Source: Williamsia herbipolensis (GTDB lineage: Bacteria > Actinomycetota > Actinomycetes > Mycobacteriales > Mycobacteriaceae). From it: a stretch of DNA of 64,000 nt. Made by a program: the position numbers and the translations under genes. Location: assembly GCF_000964005.1 (NCBI RefSeq), contig NZ_JXYP01000029.1, forward strand, positions 1 to 64,000. The letters are read 5' to 3'. A model generated the notes under the pieces. It searched no databases, was not told the origin of the DNA, and was given only the letters and a program-made list of their open reading frames with translations. Shown here one piece after another: positions 8,825 through 18,427 of the stretch (the stretch's first letter is position 1; every line of letters starts with the position of its first letter).

Positions 8825-9679
8825 CTAGCTCCACCGCACCACGATGTACCCGAGGTCGACGAGTTCCTGCGCACGGAACTTCTCCTCGTCGAGGACCTCA
8901 CGCAGCGATTTCTCCGAGTACTCGCCGAAGTACTTCCCCATCCCGTCGCACTCGCCGACGACGCCGAACTCCTCCCACCAGAAATCCACCCGCGCGACGA
9001 GCCGGCCGCGATCGCGGATCTCGTGCTGGAGCTCGGGGCTCGGGAGATTCGAGCGGCCGACGACGAGCCTGCTCCACGATTCCAGCGGGCTCTCGGCGCG
9101 GCCGTCGAGCATCGCAACGATCTCCCGCGCCCGGCGTGCACCGCGCATCGGTCCCGCGGCGGCGAGCCGATGCTCGAGCTCATGAAGCGTGGCCAGCCCG
9201 CGATGCAGGGCCGCATCGCCGACGACCACCGCGGTACGGACCGAGTCACGCCGGGCGAGATCGACGACCGTGCGAGGGACGGTCGTCGTGAGGCAACCGT
9301 CGACGAAGACGAGCTCGTCGTCGGTGACGTTGCGGGTCAGCACGCTGACCGAGGTGCGCTGCGTGCCCGATGCGGTGCCGCCCGGGCGCACCAATCGCAC
9401 ACGTGACAGGTCGGCGCCGACCACGGGCAGTCCGTGGTTGATCGCGGCCGCGACCTCGGCGAGCGCGGTACCCGGCGACATCCCGGCCAACACCGCCCGG
9501 GCGAGAGCGAGGTGTTCGTGCGCGGGGAACGCACCGATCGATGCGGGCCGCATGTAGTAGCCCGGCGCCACCGACACCAGCGAGCCGCTTCGCAGCGCCG
9601 CGGTGATCCGGTCGCGCGACACCCCCATCCGCTCGAGGTCGCGACGTGTGGCCACCGTTGTCAGGTTCGACAGGTCCAT
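8825..9679 (-). CDS. AbiEi-like N-terminal domain protein, truncated by in-frame amber codon
   Basis: The 284-residue product begins with a winged-helix segment ([37 protein letters not shown]) like the N-terminal DNA-binding domain of AbiEi-type antitoxins. Its C-terminal part ([24 protein letters not shown]) resembles the PD-(D/E)xK-like end of many actinobacterial hypothetical proteins of this type. No toxin partner gene is next to it. The chosen ATG at 9679 is where the domain starts; an upstream in-frame extension is weak. The frame stops at TAG (8825-8827) right after VVRWS but continues without a break for 28 more codons (DELLRRPDVVLARIERAINR and onwards) to TGA at 8738-8740. Related proteins are expected to carry such a helical tail, so this looks like a Trp TGG-to-TAG nonsense change. 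Confidence 0.65.
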   Translation of the reverse strand: MDLSNLTTVATRRDLERMGVSRDRITAALRSGSLVSVAPGYYMRPASIGAFPAHEHLALARAVLAGMSPGTALAEVAAAINHGLPVVGADLSRVRLVRPGGTASGTQRTSVSVLTRNVTDDELVFVDGCLTTTVPRTVVDLARRDSVRTAVVVGDAALHRGLATLHELEHRLAAAGPMRGARRAREIVAMLDGRAESPLESWSRLVVGRSNLPSPELQHEIRDRGRLVARVDFWWEEFGVVGECDGMGKYFGEYSEKSLREVLDEEKFRAQELVDLGYIVVRWS

Positions 9680-9821
9680 CCGTCCACCCTGGGACCGGCG
9701 GGTGACGGAGGTCGCGGCCAACAGGGGCCCGACGGCACCTGTCCACAGGTGGCGCACCATCCCCACCTCGGGCGGCCCGCGCACCGTTCGCGAGTCCGCG
9801 CACTGTTCGCACGCTGGCGAC

Positions 9822-9868
9822 GGCACGCGAGCCGGGAGGCGGCATGCGAGAGGTTCGACGGCGTGCGA
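9822..9868. repeat. Three short direct repeats, 19-bp spacing
   Basis: GGCACGCGA, GGCATGCGA and GGCGTGCGA start at 9822, 9841 and 9860, exactly 19 bp apart, in the spacer before yajQ. The spacing places them on nearly the same face of the helix, so a protein-binding site is possible; no regulator is identified. Confidence 0.5.
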
Positions 9869-9928
9869 ACGACACGAGGCGAAGCGAACCGAATCGGAAA
9901 TCCGCGCGGGGCTGACTACCCTGGCGAC

Positions 9929-10420
9929 ATGGCAGATTCATCATTCGACGTGGTCAGCAAGATCGATCGACAAGAGGTCGACAACGCTCTCAACCAGGCC
10001 GCGAAGGAACTCTCGCAGCGCTACGACTTCCGTGGCACCAACACCAAGATCGACTGGTCGGGCGACGAGACCATCGTGATCACCTCCGACACCGAGGAGC
10101 GCACCGAGGCCGCGCTCGAGGTGTTCAAGGAGAAGTTGATCCGACGCGACATCTCGCTCAAGGCGTTCGACGCGGGCGAGCCGGCGTCGTCGGGCAAGGG
10201 CTACCGCCTGTCCGGCACCCTGGTCCAGGGCATCGACTCCGAGAAGGCCAAGAAGATCACCAAGGCCATCCGCGACGAGGGACCCAAGGGCGTCAAGGCG
10301 CTCATCCAGGGCGACGAATTGCGGGTGTCGAGCAAGAAGCGCGACGACCTGCAGGAGGTCATCTCGCTGCTCAAGGGCAAGGACTTCGAGATCGCCCTGC
10401 AGTTCGTGAACTACCGGTAG
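9929..10420 (+). CDS. yajQ: YajQ family nucleotide-binding protein
   Basis: A 163-residue protein of the normal family length, beginning [23 protein letters not shown] and containing the hallmark [13 protein letters not shown]. YajQ proteins have two ferredoxin-like folds; homologs bind nucleic acids or cyclic di-GMP, and the exact role in actinobacteria is unclear. The start was placed at the ATG matching the conserved MADSSFD beginning rather than at longer open frames upstream. It ends three bases from the stop of convergent htpX. The same gene neighbourhood exists in M. tuberculosis (Rv0566c near htpX). Confidence 0.93.
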   Translation: MADSSFDVVSKIDRQEVDNALNQAAKELSQRYDFRGTNTKIDWSGDETIVITSDTEERTEAALEVFKEKLIRRDISLKAFDAGEPASSGKGYRLSGTLVQGIDSEKAKKITKAIRDEGPKGVKALIQGDELRVSSKKRDDLQEVISLLKGKDFEIALQFVNYR

Positions 10421-10423
10421 CGG

Positions 10424-11290
10424 CTAGCGCGGGCCGCGGGCCATCTCCTCGAGGCGCGCGATGCGCTCCTCCATCGGCGGATGCGTCGAGAACATCCGAC
10501 CGATGCGCTCGCCGCCGCGGAACGGGTTGGCGATCATCAGGTGGCTCTGCGCGGCGATGTCGGTCTGAGGCGGCAGCGGCGCGGCCTGCACCCCGCCGGA
10601 GATCTTGCGCAGCGCCGAGGCGAGTGCGAGCGGGTCGCCGGTGAGCTCGGCGCCCGACGCATCGGCTTGGAACTCTCGCGACCGCGACACCGCGAGCTTC
10701 ACCACGGTCGCCGCGATCGGGCCCAGCAGCGAGATGAGGATGAGCGCGAACGGGTTGGGGCCGTTGTCGCGGTTGCCGCCGAACATCCCGGCGAACATCG
10801 CGAAGTTGGCCAGACCGCTGACCACGGCGGCCATGGCGCCGGCGATCGAGGAGATTAGGATGTCCCGGTTGTAGACGTGGCTCAGCTCGTGTCCGAGCAC
10901 CGCGCGCAGCTCCCACTCGTCGAGGATCTGCAGGATGCCCTGCGTGCAGCAGACCGCGGCGTTCTTCGGGTTGCGACCGGTCGCGAAGGCGTTCGGCGCC
11001 TCGGTGGGGCTGATGTAGAGCTGCGGCATCGGCTGGCGCGCGGTGGTCGCGAGCTCACGCACGATGCGATAGATGACCGGCGCCTGCACCTCGGTGACGG
11101 GCTGCGCGTGCATCGCTTTGAGCGCCATCTTCGCGCTGTTGAAATAGACGTAGGCGTTCATGCCGACCGCGAACAGGACCGCGACCAGCAGGATCGCCGG
11201 GCTCCGGAAGGCGGCGCCGATGGCGACGATGATCGCCGACATGGCGCCCAGCAACAGCACCGTCTTCAAGCCGTTTGCGTGCCCGTGCAT
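10424..11290 (-). CDS. htpX: Membrane zinc metalloprotease HtpX
   Basis: HtpX degrades misfolded membrane proteins. The 288-residue protein has two N-terminal membrane helices (about 10-52), the zinc site HELSH in [12 protein letters not shown] (about residue 134), two further hydrophobic segments (about 148-195) and the third-ligand Glu in [15 protein letters not shown]. Length and order match the M48B family. It is next to the polyprenyl synthase gene on the same strand, as in the mycobacterial grcC1-htpX arrangement. Confidence 0.95.
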   Translation of the reverse strand: MHGHANGLKTVLLLGAMSAIIVAIGAAFRSPAILLVAVLFAVGMNAYVYFNSAKMALKAMHAQPVTEVQAPVIYRIVRELATTARQPMPQLYISPTEAPNAFATGRNPKNAAVCCTQGILQILDEWELRAVLGHELSHVYNRDILISSIAGAMAAVVSGLANFAMFAGMFGGNRDNGPNPFALILISLLGPIAATVVKLAVSRSREFQADASGAELTGDPLALASALRKISGGVQAAPLPPQTDIAAQSHLMIANPFRGGERIGRMFSTHPPMEERIARLEEMARGPR

Positions 11291-11374
11291 GGTGGTCGTT
11301 CTCCTCGGGGTGAGCGGCGGGATTCACCTGCTCAACGGTCGAGGTGGCCTCGTGAGTTCCGACGGTCGGAGGGC

Positions 11375-12463
11375 TCAGCCGATGCGGTCGACGGTGTAGG
11401 TCACCAGCGACGTGAGCGCGTCGGTCGACGGGCTGGCCGGCAGCGCGGCGAGCTCGGCGAACGCCTTGTCGGCGTAACCGCGCAGCGTCTCGCGTGCGCG
11501 ATCCATACCCGGCGAGGCGTTGAGAAGGGTGAGCGCCTCGGTGACGTCGGCGTCGTCGACGAGCGGGATGCGCTCACCGGAGTCGCTGACGAGCAGGGCG
11601 CGCAACCGGTCCGCGTCGGGACCGGAGTCGCGCAGCGCGTACAGCACGGGCAGCGTGTGGACGCCCTCACGGAGGTCGGTGCCCGGGTTCTTGCCGGAGT
11701 CGTCGGACTGCGAGCTGATGTCGATGATGTCGTCGGAGACCTGGAACGCGGTGCCGATGGCGTCGCCGAGGCGCGAGAGCCGTTCGATGTCCTCGGAGGC
11801 GGCGCCCGAGGTCATGCCGCCGAATCGTCCGGCCGCGGCGATCAGCGACGCCGTCTTCTCCCACACCACACGCAGGTAGTGGTCGACGGGGTCGGTGCCG
11901 GCCTGGTTGCCGATGGTCTCGCGCATCTGACCGGTGACCAGTTCGGCGAAGGTGTCCGCGATGATGCGTACCGACTCGGGGCCCAGGGTCGAGACGAGAC
12001 GCGAGGCGCGGGCGAAGAGGAAGTCGCCGGCGAGGATGGCGACGCTGTTGCCCCACCGCGAGTTGGCGCTCACCGTGCCGCGCCGCATGTCGGCCTCGTC
12101 CATGACGTCGTCGTGGTAGAGCGTCGCGAGGTGGATCAGCTCGACGACGGTGGCCGCGGTGATGACCTCGGTCGCGTCGGGGCGCGGCCCGAACTGCGCG
12201 GCGAGCAGCGCGAACAGCGGGCGGAAACGTTTGCCACCGGCCTTGGCGAGGTGCGTGGCCGCCTCGGTGAGGAAGTCCTCCCCCGAGGAGAGTTCGGCGA
12301 GGAGCAGCTCCTCGATGCGGGCGAGTGAACCGCCGATCTCGTCCGAGAACTGCTCGGAGCCCATGTCCAGCCCCATGAACGTCGTCTTCACGACGCGACT
12401 CCCGTGAACCTCGTCCGCACGACTCGGCGCTCCACTTCCCACTGGGTCCCCGACTGATGTCAC
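11375..12463 (-). CDS. grcC: Polyprenyl diphosphate synthase (GrcC-like)
   Basis: A trans-prenyltransferase that adds isopentenyl diphosphate to an allylic primer; the position next to menJ suggests it makes the long isoprenoid side chain of menaquinone. The protein carries the KAGGKRFRP substrate site (about 74-82), the first aspartate-rich motif DDVMDEAD, and the second motif DDIID in QVSDDIIDISSQSDDSGK. The first ~25 residues are poorly conserved and a GTG before KTTFMGLDMG is an alternative start, giving about 339 residues. It is transcribed divergently from menJ across a 43-bp spacer that must hold both promoters. Confidence 0.92.
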   Translation of the reverse strand: MTSVGDPVGSGAPSRADEVHGSRVVKTTFMGLDMGSEQFSDEIGGSLARIEELLLAELSSGEDFLTEAATHLAKAGGKRFRPLFALLAAQFGPRPDATEVITAATVVELIHLATLYHDDVMDEADMRRGTVSANSRWGNSVAILAGDFLFARASRLVSTLGPESVRIIADTFAELVTGQMRETIGNQAGTDPVDHYLRVVWEKTASLIAAAGRFGGMTSGAASEDIERLSRLGDAIGTAFQVSDDIIDISSQSDDSGKNPGTDLREGVHTLPVLYALRDSGPDADRLRALLVSDSGERIPLVDDADVTEALTLLNASPGMDRARETLRGYADKAFAELAALPASPSTDALTSLVTYTVDRIG

Positions 12464-12506
12464 CGGACCGTCTACGACCGAGCGTAATCGTTGCGTCGAA
12501 CGTTCG

Positions 12507-13796
12507 GTGATACTGGATCAGGTGACCTCTATCGCCGACGCGGACCAGCCGTCCCCCGCGCCCCTCCCGACCCACGCCGACGTGCTGGTGGTGGGCGCCG
12601 GGCCGGGCGGTTCGGCCACCGCCGCGCACGCCGCCGCGGCGGGCCATCAGGTCGTGCTGCTCGACAACGCCGTGTTCCCGCGCGACAAGACCTGCGGTGA
12701 CGGACTGACCCCGCGCGCGATCGCCGAGATGGAGCACCTGGGCCTCGGCGCCTACCTGTCGTCGCGGCCGAAGATCGTGGGACTGTCGATGCGCGGGTGG
12801 GGCGCCTCGCAGCAGATCCGCTGGCCGTCCGGCCGCTTCCCCGCACACGGAAGTGCGGTTGCCCGAACCGAACTCGACGATCGCATCCGCGTCGCCGCAC
12901 TCGATCGCGGCGCGACGATGGTGCAGGGCGTCAAGGCGGTCGGCGTGGTCCGCGACGGTGATCGCGTGAGCGCGGTCGAGGTCGTCGGACCAGATGGTCC
13001 GGCGCAGATCACGGTCGGTCAGCTCATCGTCGCCGACGGCGTGCGCTCACCGCTCGGACGCGAACTCGGCCGAGAGTGGCACCGCGACACCGCCTATGGC
13101 GTCGCGGCACGCGCCTATGTGCGATCCGACCGCGCGGGCGACGAGTGGATGGGGTCCGATCTCGAACTCCACGACGGCGACGGCGGACTGCTCCCCGGAT
13201 ACGGATGGGTGTTCCCCCTGGGTGCCGACGACGGGCTGGTGAACATCGGTGTCGGCGCGTTGGCGACCGCGAAACGACCGGCGCACATGGCGTTACGGCC
13301 GATCGTCGAGCACTACACGAATGCACAGCGCGAGCGCTGGGGGCTGCACGGCGCACCGATGCGGGTCACCTCGGCGCTGCTGCCGATGGGTGGCGCGGTG
13401 TCGGGGGTGGCCGGTCGCAACTGGATGCTCGTGGGCGACTGCGCAGCGTGTGTGAACCCGCTCAACGGCGAGGGCATCGACTACGCCATGGAGACCGGCC
13501 GCTTCGCCGCGGCGCGCCTCGGCGAACGCGATCACACCGCCGACTGGCCCGCCCTGCTCGCCGACCACTACGGCGCCTCTTTCTCCGCGGCCCGTCGCCT
13601 CGCCGGGGTGCTCACCGTGCCGAAGGCGGTGCCGGTGCTGGGACGGCCGGGCATCCGCTCGGCGGCATTGATGTCGATGGTGGTGCGCGTGATGGGCAAC
13701 CTGATCACCCCCGACGACACCGACCTCGTCGCACGCCTGTGGCGCACGGCCGGTCGCGCATCGACGACGATCGACTCCCGACCACCCTTCCGCTGA
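12507..13796 (+). CDS. menJ: Geranylgeranyl reductase family flavoprotein, menaquinone reductase MenJ
   Basis: Reduces one double bond of the menaquinone isoprenoid side chain in mycobacteria (Rv0561c). The 429-residue protein has an N-terminal FAD-binding Rossmann motif VLVVGAGPGGSATAAHAA (about 29-46), the family PRDKTCGDGLTPRA segment, and the second FAD site LVGDCAACVNPLNGEGIDYAMETG. The GTG at 12507 is used as start, with another GTG five codons downstream also possible. The opposite-strand neighbour is the polyprenyl synthase and menG and menD lie nearby, so menaquinone function is well supported by context. Confidence 0.9.
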   Translation: MILDQVTSIADADQPSPAPLPTHADVLVVGAGPGGSATAAHAAAAGHQVVLLDNAVFPRDKTCGDGLTPRAIAEMEHLGLGAYLSSRPKIVGLSMRGWGASQQIRWPSGRFPAHGSAVARTELDDRIRVAALDRGATMVQGVKAVGVVRDGDRVSAVEVVGPDGPAQITVGQLIVADGVRSPLGRELGREWHRDTAYGVAARAYVRSDRAGDEWMGSDLELHDGDGGLLPGYGWVFPLGADDGLVNIGVGALATAKRPAHMALRPIVEHYTNAQRERWGLHGAPMRVTSALLPMGGAVSGVAGRNWMLVGDCAACVNPLNGEGIDYAMETGRFAAARLGERDHTADWPALLADHYGASFSAARRLAGVLTVPKAVPVLGRPGIRSAALMSMVVRVMGNLITPDDTDLVARLWRTAGRASTTIDSRPPFR

Positions 13797-13853
13797 CCGT
13801 GCCGATAACCGCTGCCCACCGTGCCGAACTGCCCGCCGAATGCGGCGACGCCC

Positions 13854-13882
13854 TGTCCGGACCGAACCGGGTCCATCGGACA
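13854..13882 (+). terminator. Hairpin downstream of menJ
   Basis: An inverted repeat TGTCCGGACC / GGTCCATCGGACA with a short loop and a two-base bulge begins 57 bases past the menJ stop. It lies between menJ and the convergent glycosyltransferase gene and is a plausible terminator for menJ. There is no U-tract. Confidence 0.5.
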
Positions 13883-14007
13883 CGGTTGATTCAACGTCAG
13901 TCCAGGTCCGGGCCGAACAAGTCGCCGTGGACCATCCTCGTCCCTCGTGTCACGAACACGATCACTTGCAGCCGTTCGCAACCATGGGTTTTCTTCGCCT
14001 CATCCCA

Positions 14008-15255
14008 TCAGCGCTCTGACCGAGAAGCACCATTCGCGTCGTCCTCCATACCCTGCAGAATCTCGTTGTAGAGTTGCGCGACACGTGCCTGCAAGGCATC
14101 CGAACCAAACTCACGACTTGCCGCTGCTTTCAGTTGTTCGGCCTCGGCCCACGCCCGACCGCGTTCATTGAGCGCGGAAACAATTGCAGAAGCGAACTTT
14201 GCCGCGTCGTCCGCGACACACCAGATGTCGCCTGCAAAAGGTATTCCTTCTATCCCGCATGTCGTACTGACAAGGGGCACTCCCGACAGAATCGCGGAAG
14301 CAGACTTGAACTTGAGGCCGGCCCCGAGTTGCAGAGGCGCAACACACAAGGAGATTCCGGCATAGGCGTCTGCCATATTTGCCAGGCGGCCAGTTGCATG
14401 AATTGACGGGTGAGCTTCAAGAAGATCATTCAGGTCTTCCGGTGCTCCCGAGCCGGCAACTCGCAAAATCGCGTCGGGTCTCGCTCGCAGGACATCGGGC
14501 CAGATGGTTCCGACCAGGAAGCGCACGGCGTCCACATTCTCCGGTCGGGAGAGGGCACCCTCGAACAAGACAATATACTTCTCGGTGGGCGAAACTGCGT
14601 AACTCGGAACCTCCGGAGGAATTATGTGGCATACAGCGTCTTTGCAAATATCCGAAACCAGCGATTGGTCTTTCTCACTGAACACCACTACATGATCAAG
14701 ATATGAGAGGAGACGCCTTTCACGCCGGCTATACATTTTTACTCTCACATGACCCGCACTACATCTGTAAAGAAATCCCCTCCTCGCCACCTCGCGCTCG
14801 ATTCGTTGCAGAACCACGTCGTGAACAACACCCACCACAGCAGCCTGTCGATTCATGTTTCTGACAAGGGGCGCCAAACCAAAGTACTCAGTCCATTGAA
14901 GTTCTACGATTGACGCGCTTCTGATCGTGGACACGAAGTCGGAGTCGGAGCGGATACCATGAATAAATCCTCGGTCGAGAGAAATCAGACTGAGCTCGCG
15001 CAACCGCGTCTGAACAAAATCGCCCACGAGCGTGCGACTCCAATGCGCTCGCGGAATGATACGTGATTCGAATGGCTCATTAAGATTCGCCCTTGCCGCG
15101 TCAGGGCTGACATGAAAACCATCGGCGAAGGAAACCACCGACAAAACCTTGCTCGTAGCCAGCGAAAAGCGGTAGTAGTACAGGCCCCCAGCGGTCTCCA
15201 GACGTGATGATGGCGCGTACATGCCCACCGTCACCAGAGTTCTTTTATGGTTCAT
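14008..15255 (-). CDS. GT4-like glycosyltransferase
   Basis: A 415-residue GT-B glycosyltransferase with sugar donor and acceptor unknown. The C-terminal half has the typical pattern: VLFEGALSRPENVDAVRFLV, RPDAILRVAGSG, IHATGRLANMADAYAGISLCVAPLQLGAGLKFKSASAILSGVPLVST (about 275-370). The ATG at 15253-15255 begins MNHKRTLVTVGMYAPSS and overlaps the stop of the decayed gene upstream by 11 bases, so the pair was probably translationally coupled. The DNA is visibly richer in A and T than the flanking menJ and menG genes, which suggests acquisition of this small insert by transfer. It is far from the main polysaccharide locus. Confidence 0.8.
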   Translation of the reverse strand: MNHKRTLVTVGMYAPSSRLETAGGLYYYRFSLATSKVLSVVSFADGFHVSPDAARANLNEPFESRIIPRAHWSRTLVGDFVQTRLRELSLISLDRGFIHGIRSDSDFVSTIRSASIVELQWTEYFGLAPLVRNMNRQAAVVGVVHDVVLQRIEREVARRGFLYRCSAGHVRVKMYSRRERRLLSYLDHVVVFSEKDQSLVSDICKDAVCHIIPPEVPSYAVSPTEKYIVLFEGALSRPENVDAVRFLVGTIWPDVLRARPDAILRVAGSGAPEDLNDLLEAHPSIHATGRLANMADAYAGISLCVAPLQLGAGLKFKSASAILSGVPLVSTTCGIEGIPFAGDIWCVADDAAKFASAIVSALNERGRAWAEAEQLKAAASREFGSDALQARVAQLYNEILQGMEDDANGASRSER

Positions 15256-15835
15256 GATCCGCCACGGCCAGCCTGTTGTTGGTTCTTCCGACGCGAACGG
15301 CGTCGCCGATGCAGTCCCCTGGAGCCTCAGACCACTTCTTGTCATTGAGATGATCATCCGCGAACTCGAGGGCCGACTCTGAAACTTTGTCTCTCAACTG
15401 TCGATGTCTCGCCACACTCAGCTGAGCCTGTTTCAGCATCTGTGCGTCGTCATGGGGGACCACAGTGCTCCGAGAACTTTTCAGCAAGTCCGTGACACCC
15501 CCGACGTCCGTTCCGAGCGACAGGAGGCCCGCGCCCGAAGGGCCTCGTCAATCACGAAGGGACGCACCTCGCGCCCAACAGAAGGAGCCACAAAAGCAAA
15601 GCCCTGTCCGTGTACGGTTCGATACTCTGATACGGAAGGTTACCAATGAACGAGACGTCGGCGTCGGCGTCGAGATCATCTGCAAGACGCCTCAGCGCCT
15701 GTTCCTCGCCGCCCGGATCCGACGACGTCGAGTGCCAAGTGGGATGCCGGCGCCGCTCTGAGCAGAGTGTCAACACTCTCGATCGGGCACTTATCTGTAT
15801 CGAGTGGCCAGCTTCTCGGAACGAGCGTGCATCTG
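15245..15835 (-). pseudogene. Frameshifted remnant of a GT4 glycosyltransferase
   Basis: No single frame is open, but the minus strand read across three frames gives the C-terminal half of a GT4 enzyme in the right order: SVDTLLRAAPASHLALDVVGSG, then a frame change, GGEEQALRRLADDLDADADV plus SFIGNLPYQSIEPYTDRA, another change, FAFVAPSVGREVRPFVIDEAL, and a third change to GLLSLGTDVGGVTDLL and VVPHDDAQMLKQ. The last frame ends at TAA 15245-15247, overlapping the next gene's ATG. The N-terminal half is missing; the remnant stops about 20 bases before the repeat pair next to menG. At least three frameshifts and a 5' deletion make this non-functional. Confidence 0.8.
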
Positions 15836-15853
15836 CTGCCGGGATTCGTGGAG

Positions 15854-15895
15854 GTGCCCGATCGACGCGATTAAGTGCCCGATCGACGGGGCGGC
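15854..15895. repeat. Two tandem 21-bp units abutting menG
   Basis: GTGCCCGATCGACG starts at 15854 and again at 15875, exactly 21 bp apart, and the second unit ends on the last base of menG. Read on the minus strand the unit (GTCGATCGGGCAC, then TTAATC) is a variant of the other 21-bp repeats here: it shares the period, the GGGCAC core and a following TAA. The same GTCGATCG core occurs in the 21-bp units inside the NRPS gene (35437-35520). Confidence 0.6.
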
Positions 15896-16584
15896 TACTT
15901 GACGGCGCGGTGGAGCGCGGCGATGCCGCCGGTGAGGTTGCGCCAGCGGACGCTGTCGAATCCGGCCGAGGCGATCTTGGCCGCCAGACCCGCCTGATCG
16001 GGCCAGGCGCGAATCGACTCGGCGAGGTAGACGTACGCCTCAGGGTTGCTCGACACCTTCGTCGCGACCGACGGCAGCGCCTTCATCAGGTACTCCATGT
16101 ACACCGTGCGGAACGGTCCGAACACCGGCGTCGAGAACTCGCAGATCACCAGTCGCCCAGCAGGTTTCAGCACGCGGTACAGCTCGGCGAGTGCCGTGTC
16201 GACCGAGGCGACATTGCGCAGACCGAACGAGATCGTGGCCGCGTCGAAGCTCTCGTCGGCGAACGGGAGGGTCAGGGCGTCGGCCGCGACCTTCGGCACC
16301 GGCCGCTTGTATCCGGCCTTGAGCATCCCCAGCGAGAAATCGGCGGCGATGCAGTGCGCACCCGACTGGGCGAGTTCCTCGGTCGAGACGGCCGTACCGG
16401 CGGCGAGGTCGAGCACGACATCACCCGGTCCGAGACCGAGCGCGTGGCGGGTCGCGGTGCGCCACCCACGGTCCTGACCGAAGGAGAGCACGGTGTTGGT
16501 GATGTCGTAGCGGCGCGCGACGCCGTCGAACATCGCGGCGACATCGGCGGGTGCTTTGTCGAGGCCGGCGCGGGTCGAGGTCAT
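15895..16584 (-). CDS. menG: Demethylmenaquinone methyltransferase
   Basis: Methylates demethylmenaquinone using S-adenosylmethionine in the last core step of menaquinone synthesis (UbiE/MenG family). The 229-residue protein has [21 protein letters not shown] near the N-terminus, the SAM-binding loop [13 protein letters not shown] (about 58-70) and the family motif [20 protein letters not shown]. The ATG at 16584 was preferred to an upstream in-frame codon because homologs begin just before [11 protein letters not shown]. The gene order menD - DUF3592 - mgtA - menG matches M. tuberculosis Rv0555-Rv0558. Confidence 0.95.
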   Translation of the reverse strand: MTSTRAGLDKAPADVAAMFDGVARRYDITNTVLSFGQDRGWRTATRHALGLGPGDVVLDLAAGTAVSTEELAQSGAHCIAADFSLGMLKAGYKRPVPKVAADALTLPFADESFDAATISFGLRNVASVDTALAELYRVLKPAGRLVICEFSTPVFGPFRTVYMEYLMKALPSVATKVSSNPEAYVYLAESIRAWPDQAGLAAKIASAGFDSVRWRNLTGGIAALHRAVK

Positions 16585-16659
16585 GGCGTCAACGTTACGT
16601 GGCCATCGGCGCCGAACGCACCGAGAGGCCCACCACAGACGGGCCACGCAGCCCGTGGA

Positions 16660-17805
16660 TCAGGCAGAACGACGCACGCCGAGGCTGCCGGCGCGGCCGA
16701 GAACGGCGTCGTAGTGGCCGAGAAGCTGATCGCAGATCGACGGCCACGTCTTGCCCGCGACACCGCGCCGCGCGGCCGCACCGAACTCGGTGCCCACGGA
16801 CGAGTCGACGAGGGTGTCGACGGCATCGGGCAGGCGCTGCGAGAAGGTCGGCACGTCCAGCAGGTAGCCGGTGCGGAAGTTCGCGATGAGGTCCTTCGGG
16901 CCGCCGGCGTCGGGGCCGATCACCGGGATGCCGCTGGCCTGCGCCTCCTGCACCGCCTGGCAGAAGGTCTCGTGCTCTCCGGGGTGCACGAAGACGTCCA
17001 TGCTGGCGTAGGCGCGGGCGAGTTCGAGACCGCCGAGTTCGCCGGTGAATACCGCATCGGGCATCAGTTTCTCGAGGCGGGCGCGCTCGGGGCCGCCACC
17101 GACGATGACGAGTTGCCGGTCGCGCCGGCCCGAGAGCACCGCGAGGCGCTCGACGTGCTTCTCCGGCGCGAGCCGTCCGACGAACCCGACGATCGGCACA
17201 CCGTTCGGGCTCCACTGCGCACGCAGGTCGTGGTCGCGACGGTCGGGGTGGAAGCGCTCCGCGTCGACACCGCGACCCCAGCGGAACACGCGCGGAACCC
17301 CATGGTCCTGCAGCGCTTTCACCGACACCGTCGACGGCGCGAGGGTGCGGTCGCACGCGGCGTGGAGGCGACGGGTCCACGACCACGCGGCACGCGTCCC
17401 GATCCCGATGCCGTAGCTGGCGGCGAATCCGGCGACGTCGGTCTGGAACACCGCGACGGTGGGGATGCCGAGTCGGCGCGCGGCGTGGGCAGCGACGGCG
17501 CCGATCACGAACGGCGAGGCGAGGTGGACCACGTCGGGCGCGAAATCGGCCATAGCGCGGTACAGCGAGCGATGCGGCACGCCGACCGGCAGGCTCGACA
17601 CCTTCGGCACCATCAGCGACGGTACGAGATGTACCGGCACACCGTCGATCTCGCGGGGAGCCGCCGGCATCCCGCGAGGGGTGTCCGGGGCGAAGATCAT
17701 CGCCTCGTGCCCGTGCGCCGTGAGGTGCTCGCAGACGCGCAACACCGAGTTCACGACACCGTTCATGTTGGGCAGGAAGCTCTCTGCCACTATCGCCAAT
17801 CGCAC
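16660..17805 (-). CDS. mgtA: GDP-mannose-dependent alpha-mannosyltransferase MgtA (PimB-like)
   Basis: A GT4 enzyme of 381 residues that in mycobacteria and corynebacteria mannosylates a glucuronosyl diacylglycerol to start a second lipomannan-like glycolipid; it was earlier called PimB. The sequence begins [23 protein letters not shown], has [16 protein letters not shown] (donor site start) and the EX7E motif in [25 protein letters not shown]. The assignment rests on family likeness plus exact synteny with Rv0557 between the DUF3592 gene and menG. It acts at the cytoplasmic face of the membrane. Confidence 0.88.
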   Translation of the reverse strand: MRLAIVAESFLPNMNGVVNSVLRVCEHLTAHGHEAMIFAPDTPRGMPAAPREIDGVPVHLVPSLMVPKVSSLPVGVPHRSLYRAMADFAPDVVHLASPFVIGAVAAHAARRLGIPTVAVFQTDVAGFAASYGIGIGTRAAWSWTRRLHAACDRTLAPSTVSVKALQDHGVPRVFRWGRGVDAERFHPDRRDHDLRAQWSPNGVPIVGFVGRLAPEKHVERLAVLSGRRDRQLVIVGGGPERARLEKLMPDAVFTGELGGLELARAYASMDVFVHPGEHETFCQAVQEAQASGIPVIGPDAGGPKDLIANFRTGYLLDVPTFSQRLPDAVDTLVDSSVGTEFGAAARRGVAGKTWPSICDQLLGHYDAVLGRAGSLGVRRSA

Positions 17806-17887
17806 GCATTCAGTGTGTGTAGCGCACCTGTCTCCTGCGGCACCTCGACGTGACGCCGGCCGTAATGCCCGGTGAACGTCGCGCGGG

Positions 17888-18370
17888 TCAGTTCACCGGT
17901 TGTTCGTCGGGTGCTCGCACGGAATCCGGTGCGGCGGCGGCACCGACGACCCGTCCGCGACGGCGCGTGATCTCGGCGAGCAACACCATCACCACCACGA
18001 TGAGCAGCCAGGTGTAGCCCACGATCGACACCGCCGGGATGATCGCCAGGCTCGCGTCGCGTCCGGCGACACGCACGAGATCGGGGTTCGTGCTGTCGTA
18101 CTCGACGCTGATCCGTTGTCCGGCAGTGAGTTCCGTCGGGTAGAAGATGCCGAGGCGAGGGCTGCGGAGTTCGCCGCTCTCGGTGTAGAACCGCACCGTC
18201 GACTTCGTGGCGCCCGCGGTCACGACGTCGGCGGTGGCGGTCGCCCTGTGGGCGTCGATCGAGGAGTCGTCGCGGTAACAGCCGGCCACCACCACGATCA
18301 TCATGATCGTCACGATCGCACCGATCAGCAGCAGCGTGATCTGCGTGCGTCGCAGGGCGGTGGCGGACAT
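17888..18370 (-). CDS. DUF3592 membrane protein
   Basis: A 160-residue protein with an N-terminal membrane helix ([20 protein letters not shown], about 10-29), an extracytoplasmic DUF3592 domain ([64 protein letters not shown]) and a second helix near 115-135. It corresponds in position to Rv0556 of M. tuberculosis. The ATG at 18370 was chosen because the residues upstream do not continue the membrane helix. Its conserved place between menD and mgtA suggests an envelope role, but no function is known. Confidence 0.8.
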   Translation of the reverse strand: MSATALRRTQITLLLIGAIVTIMMIVVVAGCYRDDSSIDAHRATATADVVTAGATKSTVRFYTESGELRSPRLGIFYPTELTAGQRISVEYDSTNPDLVRVAGRDASLAIIPAVSIVGYTWLLIVVVMVLLAEITRRRGRVVGAAAAPDSVRAPDEQPVN

Positions 18371-18427
18371 GCGGGCCAGACTACCGACGCCGCCGGCGCA
18401 CGGCGGCCACACGCGCGACGGGCAGGG

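Noticed and set aside
8825-9679. AbiEi-like gene as half of a type IV toxin-antitoxin pair
   Set aside because: No AbiEii-like nucleotidyltransferase toxin gene is adjacent; the neighbours are tRNA-Tyr and yajQ, and the C-terminal half differs from classical AbiEi.
15781-15790. GATCGGGCAC at 15781 as a further inverted copy of the 21-bp repeat
   Set aside because: Only ten bases match, and the stretch reads naturally as part of the glycosyltransferase remnant (DKCPIESVDTLL), so it is probably coincidental.
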